Shown: positions 1 through 11,579, numbered from the stretch's first letter. The stretch: DNA of 64,000 nt from Hordeum vulgare subsp. vulgare (GCF_904849725.1 NC_058518.1:327630581-327694580), one strand, 5' to 3'. Made by a program: numbers and translations. Notes: a model not told the origin generated them from the sequence alone.

Positions 1-2
1 TC

Positions 3-1402
3 TTCAACCTTGAAGAAAATGACAACGCCATCTACACCGATGAATATGTTGATGACTTCGTTCCAAGCTATTGCTTCATGGCAAAAGGTTCAAAGGTACC
101 AAACCACACTTCCTCCTCTGATTCTAGTGACTGTGAGCCTGATGATTATAGAAAAATCAGTTACTATAAACTTGCCAACATTGCCACTAAACAACAAAGT
201 GCCATTGAAAAGCTTTAGAAACTGCTAGATAAAAGCGATGATCTGTTGAATGATGAAATGAATCGTACTCAAGTCCTCACTCAAGATGTTAAAAGTCTTC
301 AGTCTAGATTTGATAGTCTTCAAGATCGTTATGGCACACTCTTGGCTCATCATGAGAAACTCCCCTATGAATTTCTTCAAAGGAAGCTTGACCTTGAGAA
401 GTTAAGAATGTCTCATGATGATCTTCGAATGGAAAATGATTCATTGCTTACTCAACAGATCAGTACCGCTCAGGTTGAATTCATTCCACCATGTCTGAAA
501 TGCATCAAGCATGAAACTGCTAATTCTTCACCAGAATCATCAAATGCTTCCATCGCTAAAAATTCTTCAACTGTTCCTGTGATATCAAATTCTTCACTTG
601 AGGAAAGCACAAATGCTGCTGATGAAAATGCAGGATTGAAGGAATTGTATGTGAAAGGAATATACAAAAGTCTCAAAGGGCATCAAACCCTTTGCGATGT
701 GTTCAAAAAGCACATTCTGAACAGGAACCCGAGGAAAGAAGGCATTTCTTTCGAAAGGAAATTGAATTCCGATGGATCATACTAGAAACCTGAGCAGTAC
801 CCAAACCTCATGGGTTGCTGCTAAAGCCCCCCCCCCCCCCGCGTTGATCCATCTACTCTAATAGGCTTTGCATGTGAAATGTCTTATTCCTGTCATGAGT
901 CGTTTGACTCCAACTATAAACTGCTCAAAAATCAATCTGGTGAAGTATTTGCTCGATATGTTGGAACTAACTGCAGAAATGGACCACCCATGAGGAAAAT
1001 TTGGGTCCCCAAAAGTGCTTGGAAAATCTTCACGTGAATGTCCTCATGACACCACCAGTGAAGAACCAAAACCCTAGATTAATTTCCTCAGGCGGACCAA
1101 AGTCTTCACGAGGATCAAATTCTCAAATGGTCAATATTATGCTCGTACTCGCACTAATGCTTCTGATATGCAGGGAAACTACAAGGAACATGAATATGAG
1201 TGTTATTCCTCAAATCATTATGTTCATAAGTCCTCAAAAAATTTCTTTGCTTATTCATTTGACTACACTAACCGCCCTACTGTGAAAAAGAAGTGCATTA
1301 GCTTCAATGCCTCCATTCTCATATGGTGCTTACAGGATGATGAACTCTTTGCCACCCCTTCATATGTTTGTGGTGAAGAAATCAAACTAATAACTTTCGC
1401 AG
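3..1402 (+). pseudogene. Element A gag, 3' part, degenerate
   Basis: The frame starting at base 3 aligns residue by residue with the C-terminal half of element B's gag. It holds an acidic, Ser-rich linker, a coiled-coil stretch (about 190-460, many Leu/Glu/Lys heptads such as FLQRKLDLEKLR) and the conserved C-terminal region ending near 1390. The N-terminal domain and zinc knuckle lie outside the window. In-frame stops occur at 216-218 (TAG where B has CAG) and 783-785 (TAG where B has TGG). A run of 14 C at 827-840 replaces coding sequence seen in B, and the frame is lost near there. The reading ends at a TAA near 1388, which B also has. Confidence 0.85.
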
Positions 1403-1614
1403 GTCAGGTCTCCAGATAAAATTCATCATCTAAAGAATTTACTGGAGACCTGAGGAAATTGCTTGGAGGCAAGCTAAAACATGATGAAATGAATTAACAT
1501 TTCGAACGTCCTCAAATTTACTATTTGTGATGAAATTCTTATCTGATGAAATTGATATCATATTCTTCAAGTCTGAAGCATATGAGTTGGTAAGCTGTAC
1601 TAATTCATCTGCAG
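1403..1614 (+). other. Intron-like segment between gag and pol (element A)
   Basis: This is a 212-bp non-coding stretch starting GT (GCAG|GTCAGG) and ending AG (CTGCAG|GATGAC), with a TACTAAT motif 10-16 bases before the AG. Element B has the same segment, also 212 bp, with the same borders. Removing it puts gag and pol in one frame, separated by a UAA and a few codons. It may be an intron or a conserved spacer. Splicing is not shown by the sequence alone. Confidence 0.5.
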
Positions 1615-4600
1615 GATGACAAACCCAAGAATACAAAGTGGGTTATTGACAGTGGTTTCACAAATCACATGGCTGGTGATCAAAGCTTATTGATGAATAT
1701 GCCACTGACTCCATCACCACTGAAACAAATCACTTACGCTGATAAAGGTAAAATCCAGGTATTGGGACTTGGTAAAGTGGCTATCTGTAAGGAACAACAC
1801 ATGGATAAGGTCATGCTTGTCGAATCCCTTGGGTTTAACCTCATGTCAGTCTCAATGCTTTGTGATCTTGATATGATTGTCATCTTTGGAAAATATAGAT
1901 GCATAGTCATCATGGAATCTGACAAATCCAAAGTCTTCGAAGGCTTTAGGAGAGGAGACTTGTATATTGTTGATTTTTCCACAGGTCCTCAACTAGCCAC
2001 ATGTTTACTAGAAAAAACCTCAGAAGGCTGGCTATGGCATCAATGACTTGGTCATGCAGGCATGAGGAATTTGCACACACTGACAAAGAAGAAGCATGTC
2101 ATTGGCATCGAATCTGTCAAATTCCTCAAGGACCATCTCTGCGGTGCTTGTGAGTCTGAAAAAATAACCAGATCCAAACACCCCTTGAAGACTATCATGA
2201 CAACTACTCGTCCATTTGAATTGCTTCACATGGATCTGTTTGGACCTACTCATTATGCTACTCTAACCAATGGAGCATCATTATATGGCTTTGTCATCGT
2301 TGATGACTATTCTCGTTATACTTGGGTACACATCATTATGTATAAAACTGAAGTGCAGGAAGTCTTCAAACGATTTTCCTCAAGGGCATCAACGAACTTC
2401 GCCGTCAATATCAAACACATCAGGAGTGATAATGGGACAGAATTCCAAAATACTAGTTTGATGATTATCTTGATGAACTTGGTATTACTCATGAATTGTC
2501 TGCTCCTTATACGCCTCAACAGAATGGCGTGGTTGAACGCAAGAACAAGACTCTCGTTGAAATGGCATGGACTATGCTTGAGGAAAATCACACTCTTCGA
2601 TGTTTTTGGCATGAAGCAATCAACATTTCTTGTCACATCATCAACAGGGTATATCTTCACAAATTCCTCAAGAAAACCTCATATGAACTCCTCACTGACA
2701 AGAAACCCAATGTATGTTATTTCAAAGTCGTCGGTGCAAGATGCTGGATTAGAGATCCTCACCATAGCTCAAAGTTTCCACCTAAAGTACATGAGGGTTT
2801 TATGCTTGGTTACGGAAAGGGCTCTCACACCTACAGAGTCTTCAACACCTATCACAACAAGGTTGTTGAAACTATAGATGTGCGGTTTATGAAACTAACG
2901 GCTCGCAAAGAGAGCAAATGCCTCATGTACCAGATAAATTGACTCCTGAGGAAGCTATTAAGCACAAGGCTACTGAAGATATCATTGCTACTGAGGAATA
3001 ACCCCTTGTTGAAGAAGTCGGCCCCAACAGTGATGAAATTCAAGAAGGTGCACTTGAGGAAAATGCTATAGATCAAATTCCTTAGCCCAACCAAAGTCTT
3101 CAACCAGCTCATCCAAGGATTGCAAATGAAGTGGAACTTGATAAAATCCTCGATGAAATCAATGCGCCAGGTCCTCTTACTCGCTGAAAAGCTTCACATT
3201 TAGTTAATTTTTGTGCACATTCCTCGTTTGTGTCTATCAGAGAACCCTCAAAAGTTCATGAAGCTTTCATGGAACCTAAGTGGATTCAAGCCATGCAAGA
3301 TGAACTTCTTCACTTCAAGCTAAATGACGTATGGGAACTCGTCAAAATACCAGGTCCTCGCAAGCACAATATCATCGGTACCAAGTGGATCTACCAAAAC
3401 AAGCAACAAGAGGATGGTCAAGTTGTGAGGAACAAGGCATGGCTTGTAGCCCAAGGCTACACACAAGTTGAATGAATTGACTCTGATGAAACTTGTGCAC
3501 CTGTTGCTAGACTTGAAACTATTCGAATATTACTTGCTTATGCTAACCATCACAATATTACTCTATATCAAATGGATGTGAACATTGCATTCCTCAATCG
3601 TAAGCTTGAGGAAGAAGTATATGTTGCTCAGCCCCCGGGTTTTGAAGACCCGAAGCATCCTCACAAAGTCTTCAGACTCAAAAAGGCACTCTATGGCCTT
3701 AAGCAAACCCCTCGGGCGTGGTATGATACACTAAAAGAATTCCTCATGAAGACAGGCTTCAAACCCAGTTCACTTGATCCTACTCTTTCCACTAAATCTT
3801 ATGAAAATGAACTATTCATGTGCCAAATATATGTCAACAACATTATTTTTGGTTATACTGAAAAACGTTACACTGATGAATTTGCCTACATGATGGGTGA
3901 AGAATATCAAATGTCCATGATGGGGGAGCTGAAATCCTTCTTAGGTCTGCAAATTCGTCAACAACGCAATGGCATCTTCATATGTCATGAGAAATACCTC
4001 AAGGATGTTTTGAAGAAATTCGGCATGCATGAATGCAAAGGCGTCAAGATTCCCATGCCTACCAACGGCCACCTCTGCACTGACGAAAATGGTATAGATT
4101 TCGATCAGCAGGTATATCGTTCTATGATTGGCTCTTTATTGTACCTATGTGCATCTAGGCCAGATATTATGCTTAGTGCTTGCATGTGTGCACGTTTCCA
4201 AGAAAAACCAAAGGAATCACACCATAAGGCTGTCAAACATATTCTGCGATATCTAGCTCGCACACCAACACTAGGATTATGGTACCCCAAGGGCTCAAAT
4301 CTTCACCTCGTCGGATATTCTGATACAGATTATGCCGGTGACCGTGTGGATCACAAGTCAACATCAGGCACATGTCATTTCCTTAGTGTGCTGGTCCTCA
4401 AAGAAGCAAAACTCTCTATCACTCTACACTACTGAAGCTGAATAAATTGTTGCTGGATCTTGTTGTGCTCAACTGATATGGATGAAGCAAACCCTCAGAG
4501 ACTATGACATCAACATGAAGAATGTACCCCTCTATTGCGATAATGAGAGTGCAATCAAGATTGCCTACAACCCAGTACAACACTCGAAGACCAAGCACAT

Positions 4601-4772
4601 CTAGATTTTTCATCGTTCTCTTCGTGATAATTTACTCAGGGGCAATATCATCATCGACCATGTGAAGACTGACGGCCAGCTAGCAGATATCTTCACAAAG
4701 CCCTTGGATGAGAGAAGGTTTTGCAAGTTGCGGTGTGAGCTAAATATCCTAGAATCTTCAAATGTTTTGTAA
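1615..4772 (+). pseudogene. Element A pol (protease, integrase, RT, RNase H), degenerate Copia polyprotein
   Basis: Domains in order: aspartic protease with DSG at about 1650 (the usual Cys after DSG is Phe here); GAG-pre-integrase with His/Cys zinc residues near 2035-2155; integrase core with the first Asp in HMDLFG, the second in RSDNGTEF and the Glu in PQQNGVVER; RT from about 3260; RNase H up to about 4740. A stop lies at 2044-2046, single-base deletions near 2455 and 2890 shift the frame, further stops occur around 2999-3190 and at 3473-3475, and a deletion of about 11 bp lies near 4385. The RT catalytic motif reads YVNN at 3830-3841 where B keeps YVDD, so even a repaired frame would lack both Asp residues. 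Confidence 0.9.
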
Positions 4773-5407
4773 ACATGCACACAACCTAACACTTATGCAA
4801 AATTGATGACTTAGATGTGAACACACAAAGTAACGATTTTCTTCAATCAATGAAGAATATCACTCTAAGTGTGAAGAAATTAATGAAGAATTTGGTTCTC
4901 TGGGCCCAACGACAACTATATGCGGCGCGTGAAATCATCATTCTTATACGGTGGGTCACGCCATCACCAAACTTTCAAATTCTTTAAAGTTGAAATTCTT
5001 CAGCGTGAGACTTTACATAAAATCGTCAAAATTTTCAAAGTCCTCAAAATTTCAAATTATTCAAATTTTTCTATGATGATCTTCATTGACTATATATATA
5101 TGTGTATATTATAATGAGCTCACAATGTCCTCAACAACATTCACTTATTGCTAAGCCTTCAATTTTGTATTTATTCTAAGTGAATGTGATAGAACCCGAC
5201 TCCCCTCTATGCTAAGCTCAACCCAGTCTATTCTCAATTCTTCATACGTGTTCTGTTTGACACTTGTTCAAAATCCTCACTAAGTCCTCGTCACTGACGA
5301 CTTTGTAACAAAATCCTCAAAAATTCAAAAATTTATTTTAATGTTACCACAGTAACCGCACCCATTTCTCATGATAGGATAACCACCATCTCCACCGCTT
5401 CAATCGT
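4773..5407 (+). other. Spacer between pol and the ORF3 promoter of element A
   Basis: There is no convincing ORF here. The stretch is AT-rich and dense in TTCCTCA and CTTCA motifs, with a short (TA)n run near 5090-5110. The matching interval in B (about 16460-17069) is similarly non-coding; a short ORF there is not conserved in A. Confidence 0.6.
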
Positions 5408-5757
5408 GGGTAGCACGTGTCGTGCGGAGACGAAGGGGCAAGGGCAGTTCCGTCCGATGTTTTTTCTTCAGACCGTTTTCACCTAAGCTATAAATAACCC
5501 CTTACCCCCCTGAATCAAAAAAATCTTCCTCCCTCTCCACTCCTCCGCTGAAGCTCAAAACCTAGCGCTAGCATGCTCGTCGCCGGTGAGGAACAGCTTC
5601 ACTACCTCGTCCTCGCTGTCGCCGGACTCACGCCGACTGTGGAGCATCTTTCTCCGCTGCCACCGTAGCTGTCTTCAGTCGCCAAGTTAGGGAACTGAAG
5701 ATCTGAGCCGAAGAACTTCCGTTTTGACCTCCCAGTTCATCATGTTCTTCATACAAG
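5408..5757 (+). promoter_or_regulatory. Putative internal promoter and leader of ORF3 (element A)
   Basis: A G-box/ABRE-like CACGTGTC near 5414 is followed about 75 bp later by a good TATA box (CTATAAATA, 5488-5496), then a CT-rich leader like those of grass genes. The leader ends at a donor-like AAG|GTAATT at 5757/5758. Element B keeps the same order (CACGTGTC, TATAAATA, CT-rich leader, GTAATTA donor), although the bases between have diverged. ATG codons in A's leader are not conserved in B, so this looks like 5' UTR. Promoter activity is inferred. Confidence 0.55.
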
Positions 5758-6085
5758 GTAATTAAAACTCTATTTTACCATCCTGTTTGATCCATTTATT
5801 CTCTTTGAATTCATGAAATCAGTTTTTCCTCAGAGAATCTCTCACCTGTGGACACCCATGTCTAGAACACTTGATTAATTTCACTAAGCCCTTAAATTCG
5901 TCACGAGATTCCTCAATTTTGTAAATTTTCGAATCTCCACAACTCTAGAACCCAAGATCAGAATGCTTAGTCAAATTCCTCAACACACTGGTCAAATTCC
6001 TCAACCTAAGAAATTTTACAATTTCCTCAAATCTGAGAACGCATATGACATCTCGAAATTCTTCGCACATATACTATGTTCACAG
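5758..6085 (+). other. Putative 5' UTR intron before ORF3 (element A)
   Basis: The segment is 328 bp from AAG|GTAATT to TTCACAG|GTACAAA, only 7 bases before the ORF3 ATG at 6093. It is AT-rich with repeated TTCCTCAA motifs. B has a matching 337-bp segment with GT..AG borders and the same position relative to the ATG. Confidence 0.5.
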
Positions 6086-6092
6086 GTACAAA

Positions 6093-9000
6093 ATGTCAGC
6101 TGATGAATCACTAGGTTCTCATCAACTTAACTCATTTGCGGCATTTCTTGAAGAAACATTACGTGTATCCTCAGCAAAAACCTCGGCTGAAGAAAATGGA
6201 GGAAGACTGAAAACAGAAGGGTGGCAAGAAGCTGGAATAGAACACAGCCTTTGAGATCCCTGAGGAGGTATATGCTGAGTACTGCACGCCAGATGAAGAA
6301 ATACATGGAAAAGAAACCATGGCTAAACGGAAGATAGGGCTTAAAAGGATTGATATCCGATGGGCGAAGGAGTGGAAGGAATACAGAAATGTAACTCCAA
6401 AATACGCCAAGAAGTTTGCCCTCAAACCTCCTTGCAATAGATTGCCACAGGGAGACCAACAAGCAGCACATCCTTGAAGCGTAGCCACCATTGAGGACTA
6501 TCCTAATGAAAAAGACAAGTATTTGTCTAAGCTTCAGAAAAATGGAAAAGTTGATGTCTCAAAGTTTGATGAGGATTCTGCTGCTGCAGTAACTTCTAGT
6601 GAGGCTTCTGCTATAGAAAAACCTGAGAAGAAACTTGTGTTGAAGAAACCAGGTCTCAAGCCAAAACTCTCAACTGAGAAAATTCCTCAAAAAGTAGCAA
6701 CAACTGCCAAATCCTCAACTACAACAAAGTCTTCGCCTCCTGTGCAGACACAGCTGAGTAAGCATCAATTAGAAAATCCTAGTTCCTCTGTGCCATCTGC
6801 CTCAGGCTGAGCTCCAAAATCTTCACCTAGTCTGTTAAAGACAAAGATGGCTGCTGGCAGTGGTACAAGGACAAGCGCAGGCAAGGTTGTCAACATTCCT
6901 TCCACATGAGAAGGAAGTGAAGAATATGATGATGAAACTCTTCAAGCCATCATCAGAAACAAGCAAGAAAGGGTTGCACAAGCTACTGGCATCACAATTC
7001 CCCTTGTACTGGATCCCAAAGTACTGCTGAACTTCATCGACCTTGGGTATGAGGATCCAAACACACCAATTGATGACTTGAAACTTCCACGTGGACTCAG
7101 TCACATGGTCACTTCATTCATCAATGAAGAAAAATGGAAGGATCAACAAGCCAAACAAGCTCGGGATGCAAAGGCTAAAAAGGAGAAGTACATGTAGCAA
7201 AACATCCCCAACCTGACGCCTGAGAAACTTGTCTCAACTCAGGCTGAGTTGAAAACCCTCATTGACAAATACACTAGTCTTCATGTAGACCACAAAGGTG
7301 TCAAAGTGAGGTTTGTCCAAGCGGCAACTCTTGCAATTAAAGAATACAATAGCAGGTTTGCACCAAAGCAACTAATAAATCCTCGGCCAAGCCATACTGT
7401 TCAACTGGCTGATCAAAGTGAAGAACCAGTTGCTGATTAAATTACTCAGAATATTACAGCTGAAGAATCTGCCAGGCCTAACACTGCTAAAGTAGTGCCT
7501 GATGAAAATGATCCTTCACCAAAGTCTTCAAGGGTGAAGAAAGTGACTCTACCGTATGCATTAGACGTAAAGAAAACAAAAGAGACTGAGAAGGAGGCCA
7601 AGAAGAGAAAGGCCTCAAGACCTACAAAGTCTTTAGAGGCAAAACGCCTGAAGACTCTGCCATCTACATCATCAGCTCTAGTGGATGCAACTCCCCTCAA
7701 TGTTGCACCATCATATATGATTGTTCCATTTGGTGAAGAGCACATCATTCCAGAACAAGATGAGGAAATGGATGATAATCGCTCTGTCTCATCCACGCCA
7801 ATTGATGAGGAAATTAAAGCAGATCAAATTCCTCAAACTAAAGAAATGATTGTTGAAGAAAAAGAGGCTGAGAAGACATTGGCAGCAGCACACCAATTAT
7901 CCATGATGAGTTTTGGGAAAAGGCCTATCCAAACTCGCCAATATCAGCTCAAATTCCGCAAACTACTGCAGCCACTGAAATTCTAACTGGCTTGAAGAAA
8001 AAAAACCTCACATGTGAAATCAGCACCAGATCAAGATTCAGCTGCATCAGTTGAACAAACTGCATCTGCGCACTCAGGAAAGCAAATTCCTCAAGCTGAA
8101 GAACAAGCTCCTGATGAAAATGTATCATCTCAGGATAGAAATTCAGCTGATGAAACTTCAATTGTACTGGTAAATCCTGAAACTGCAATTGTGGTGGCCA
8201 GAAATCTTCAAGATGATCAACAACATAATCTTCAACCAAAGACGCATCAGCCCTTCTCAAAGAGACCAAAGTTTGTGAAGGAAGACTTCTATGATGAACG
8301 TCATTTCTTCACTTGAGAAATCCCTTATGATAGGCTTCGAATCAGGCATAGAAAGTTCTGGACCAAAACTCAACTTAACTACTATGCTTCTGTGCTTTGT
8401 GGAAGAAAGAAGATATTTCTTCACACCCACATTCCTCGTTGTGACATGGAGACAATTCCTTGCTTCACCCTAGTACTGAATGTTCTTCACGAAGCAGGGC
8501 TACTGACATTCTGTACAGATATCGGTGACTGGAATACTGACATTATTCTTCAGTTCTATGCCACACTACATATCTCACGCGACCCCAAAGACGTCAACAC
8601 GTGGGTCTTGGACTGGATGACATAGCACACTCACTACAAAGCTCCAGCCACAGAATTGCTTCGAGCTCTTCCAATATCAATTCCTTCAGAAGATGAAGTC
8701 AGAATGTATGATGAAAGGGAACTACCAAATAAGCTCATGGAAGTCCTCTTGAAACTTTTGGCTCAGGGCCAACCTCCAAAGATTAGACTCCTGGTGAAGG
8801 ACTTGAAGTATGAGCCCAGAATTGTCTACAGAATCTTTTCATATTCCATCACAGCTATCAAAGGGCATGACTATGAAGAAAATGTTGTAGGCAGCATGAA
8901 GAATATCCTGTTCAATGCCATTCATGTCATCCCTATGAACCTTCATGATTTCTTCTTGAGGACTTTGGCCGATAATGCTTTGTAACCTTTTTAGCTGAAG

Positions 9001-9650
9001 ATTTATGCGCCTTGGATCATGAGATTCATCAGGAACAGATCCGCCATCAACGACAAAGCTGACTTTTAGAATCACCTCGGCTATCTGCAGCCTATCAAAG
9101 TCATCAAGAAATCTTTTGAACCAGTTGAAGGCAAAGGCAAGTCAGTGATTGATGAAGGTAATCGACCCCTGGATGGTCAATTTTGCAAGGCTGACTCTTA
9201 TTCCTCATAAGAAGACACTGCCACTCAAGAACCTTCAAGCCCAACTACCCCAAGGGTGATGACTAACATAAAGATTCTCCTTAGTCTTCACCAAAAAGTC
9301 GATCGCAATCACAACTGGGTAAAATGCCAGTTTGGGTCCATTGTGAAAACCCTCAACGAGACTCAAAATTTTCTGAAGAAAAATTACTATTATCTTCATG
9401 AGTATTTGATCGCACTTGGGACATAATGTCTCACCTGAAGACTCCTGAGGAACTTGAAGAATTGGAATTCTCTCGCGACTTTGACTGGTCATGGCCACCT
9501 AAGAACAAATACAAGTCTATTCCAGTTGCTGACTTGGTGGACAGCTCATTTTCTTCATTCTACACTGCCTATTCAGATGAAGAACCCGAGGATACTGCAA
9601 CAGGCCCAACAAGGAAGTCCTCAGTTTCATCCCTTTTCGTCACTTTATGA
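6093..9650 (+). pseudogene. Element A third ORF (post-pol protein of unknown function), degenerate
   Basis: The ATG at 6093 starts MSADESLGSH, as in B. The N-terminal third is basic and Lys/Glu-rich. The middle is low-complexity and rich in Ala, Glu, Ser and Pro. The C-terminal third (about 8240-9550) is a conserved globular region containing FSKRPKF, GDWNTDIILQFYATLHIS, HDFFLRTLADNA and DFDWSWPP. I see no signal peptide or membrane segment, so despite its env position it does not look like an envelope protein. It resembles proteins annotated in cereals as putative plant transposon proteins (from memory). Multiple stops (for example 6196-6198, 7195-7197, 7438-7440, 8623-8625) and frameshifts break it. 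Confidence 0.75.
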
Positions 9651-10094
9651 CAAAGGGGGAGAAATCTAAGAGTTAGTCTTCAAGCGGGAGTTGTTTATGG
9701 GCTTATAAACTTTGTTAAGTTACAAACTCTTGGTTCTTCTGAAGTTGTTGATGTAATGAGTTGTAACTTAAGCCCAATGGCGTTCTGATACTTTTGAACG
9801 TTTTTCCTTGCATGCTTATTCCTCAAGTTAATTAATGTAGGCATGCTGAAATTCGTCACACACTATTTCTCATCATACTATATGTAAAATGCATGCATGA
9901 ATTGCAAGATACAGGGGGAGATCTCGATGATATAAATCATCAATGTGCATATGTTGTTCAAAGCAAATTCCTCAAACATGCACATCTTTAGGGGGAGTTT
10001 CTCTCTATCTTGACTTCAAATTCCTCAAACTTAGTACTTACATTTCATATAATTATCCCCGTTGAAAACTTAACCTATTTGTCATCAACCACCA
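9651..10094 (+). other. 3' non-coding region of element A with repeated PPT-like tracts
   Basis: There is no ORF. Purine tracts of the AGGGGGAG type occur near 9655, 9915 and 9991, ahead of the true PPT at 10095-10106. Multiple PPT copies upstream of the 3' LTR are a described Sirevirus trait (recalled). Confidence 0.7.
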
Positions 10095-10106
10095 AAAGGG
10101 GGAGAT
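10095..10106 (+). promoter_or_regulatory. Polypurine tract of element A
   Basis: AAAGGGGGAGAT lies directly before the LTR start TGTAAGTGC. It primes plus-strand DNA synthesis in LTR elements. Confidence 0.9.
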
Positions 10107-10152
10107 TGTAAGTGCATCTAGTGCCGCTTAGTCATTTTGGTGGTTTGAAGAC
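10107..10152 (+). repeat. Element A 3' LTR, first 46 bp
   Basis: It starts TGTAAGTGCATCTAG and ends at the AAGAC that served as B's target site (10148-10152). With 24533-25901 the LTR totals 1415 bp, matching B's LTRs (1413 and 1415 bp). Confidence 0.93.
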
Positions 10153-11565
10153 TGAAAGTGCGTTATATCGACTAGAGGGGGTGAATAGGAGATTTTTAGA
10201 ATTTCATCACTGAGGAAATTCCTTTTGAGGAAATTCCTCACTGATGACTAACTTACAGCGGAAACGGTTACCGATCATACGTGCAGACTTTCACAATAGC
10301 AGTATTACAGAGTGAAGAATGTGAAAAGAGATTGCATAGTAAGAAGGCACGCAGAATACTGATGATGATTAACTCAAGTGAAGAATTTGGGGTTGAGGAA
10401 ATTCAGAGAAAGTCTTCAGCAAATTCTTCAAACAGTCACAGTGAAAGTCATCAACACATAATACAGAGAAAGTAAAGAGTTGAGGAATTAGAACCCGATT
10501 CTTGGTGAAGACTGTTGTTGATGACCCAGTTCCAACTGCTGTGACAGTTGTACATCTGGTTTGGAGCGGCTTGGTATTGAAACCAAAGGACACCCAATCC
10601 CGGGACATACAGTCCCTACCGTATTCTCCTTGAGCTAAGGACACACAGTCCTCGCCCAACACTCGTGGTAAGTCTTTAGGGCAGACTTCCAAACCCTCAC
10701 AAACTCGGTCACCCGGCGATCCCCAATTGACTGCTGGATTGCTCTAGACAATGACGCCTAACCGTCTGGAGGATGCACAGTCCTCAAAGGTAAAAGGCTT
10801 CAGTCCCACACAGGAACAACTTCTTCAATGATTCTCAATCACTAGATTTGGTTTGCGGTTTCGGTGGGTGGTGTATTTCCTCACTGATGATTTACTCTCG
10901 AAAGCTCTGAGGAATTTGGGTTGCTCTTATGACAAGTGTTAGTTTCTAACGGAGCAGCCAACCAGCTAGTGGTTGTGGGGGCGGCTATTTATAGCCTGGG
11001 AGCATCCCGACATGATTTGACATTAATGCCCTTAAATAATATGACCGTTGGAGTGGATAAGACCAGTGACTTGGCGTGGCTATCGAAATGGTCGGGACCC
11101 TCAACTGTGAGAGTCCTCATGTCACTCATATTCCTCACTTGAGGCTTTTGGTAGGATTTGGCTTGGGTTGAGCATCATGAGGAAATCCATTCCATAGTGT
11201 TACTTTGACCCCCTTTAACAGTACGGTGTTCCTATTCATCAAATGCGAAGAAAGTAAAGCAGAAAACGTAAATCTTCATGCTTCAATTTCTTCAGAACGA
11301 TTTTCTTCAGGAACCACCGATCTTCTCAATATCAATATCTTCATGAGGAATATCAATTTCATCGCAAATTCTTCGCGATTCATTTCTTCAGCTTCAGACC
11401 AATTTCTTCAACTGAAGACATATATTTTTAGGGGTCGATATTCTTCAAATATCTCAAACTCCTCAATGATGTATAGATCCTGTATACACTTATAAGCACA
11501 TTAGATACTTAACCTATAAGTCTTCAAACCACCAAAATCACTAAGGGGCACTAGATGCACTTACA
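10153..11565 (-). repeat. Element B 3' LTR
   Basis: This 1413-bp LTR on the minus strand starts TGTAAGTGCATCTAG at 11565 and ends CGCACTTTCA at 10153. It contains a TATA box on the minus strand (CTATAAATAG, plus-strand 10985-10994) and several GGACA..TGTCC-like quasi-palindromes (10588-10785). Confidence 0.95.
10985..10994 (-). promoter_or_regulatory. TATA box of the element B 3' LTR
   Basis: CTATAAATAG on the minus strand lies inside the LTR. The 5' LTR has the same box at 23946-23955. In A's LTR it has decayed to CTTAAATAG near 25060. Confidence 0.65.
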
Positions 11566-11579
11566 ATCTCCCCCTTTTT
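11566..11579 (-). promoter_or_regulatory. Polypurine tract of element B
   Basis: On the minus strand AAAAAGGGGGAGAT immediately precedes the 3' LTR. PPT-like copies also occur near 11668 and 11752. Confidence 0.88.

Noticed and set aside
827..840. C14 homopolymer in element A gag
   Set aside because: It lies in a dead gag copy. It may be slippage or an assembly artefact and has no evident role.
10281..10475. Matching ORFs in the B LTRs (also 23242-23436, and reverse ORFs 10369-10692 and 23330-23653)
   Set aside because: They are paired only because the LTRs are copies of each other. They overlap on both strands, have no domain, and are not kept in A's LTR.
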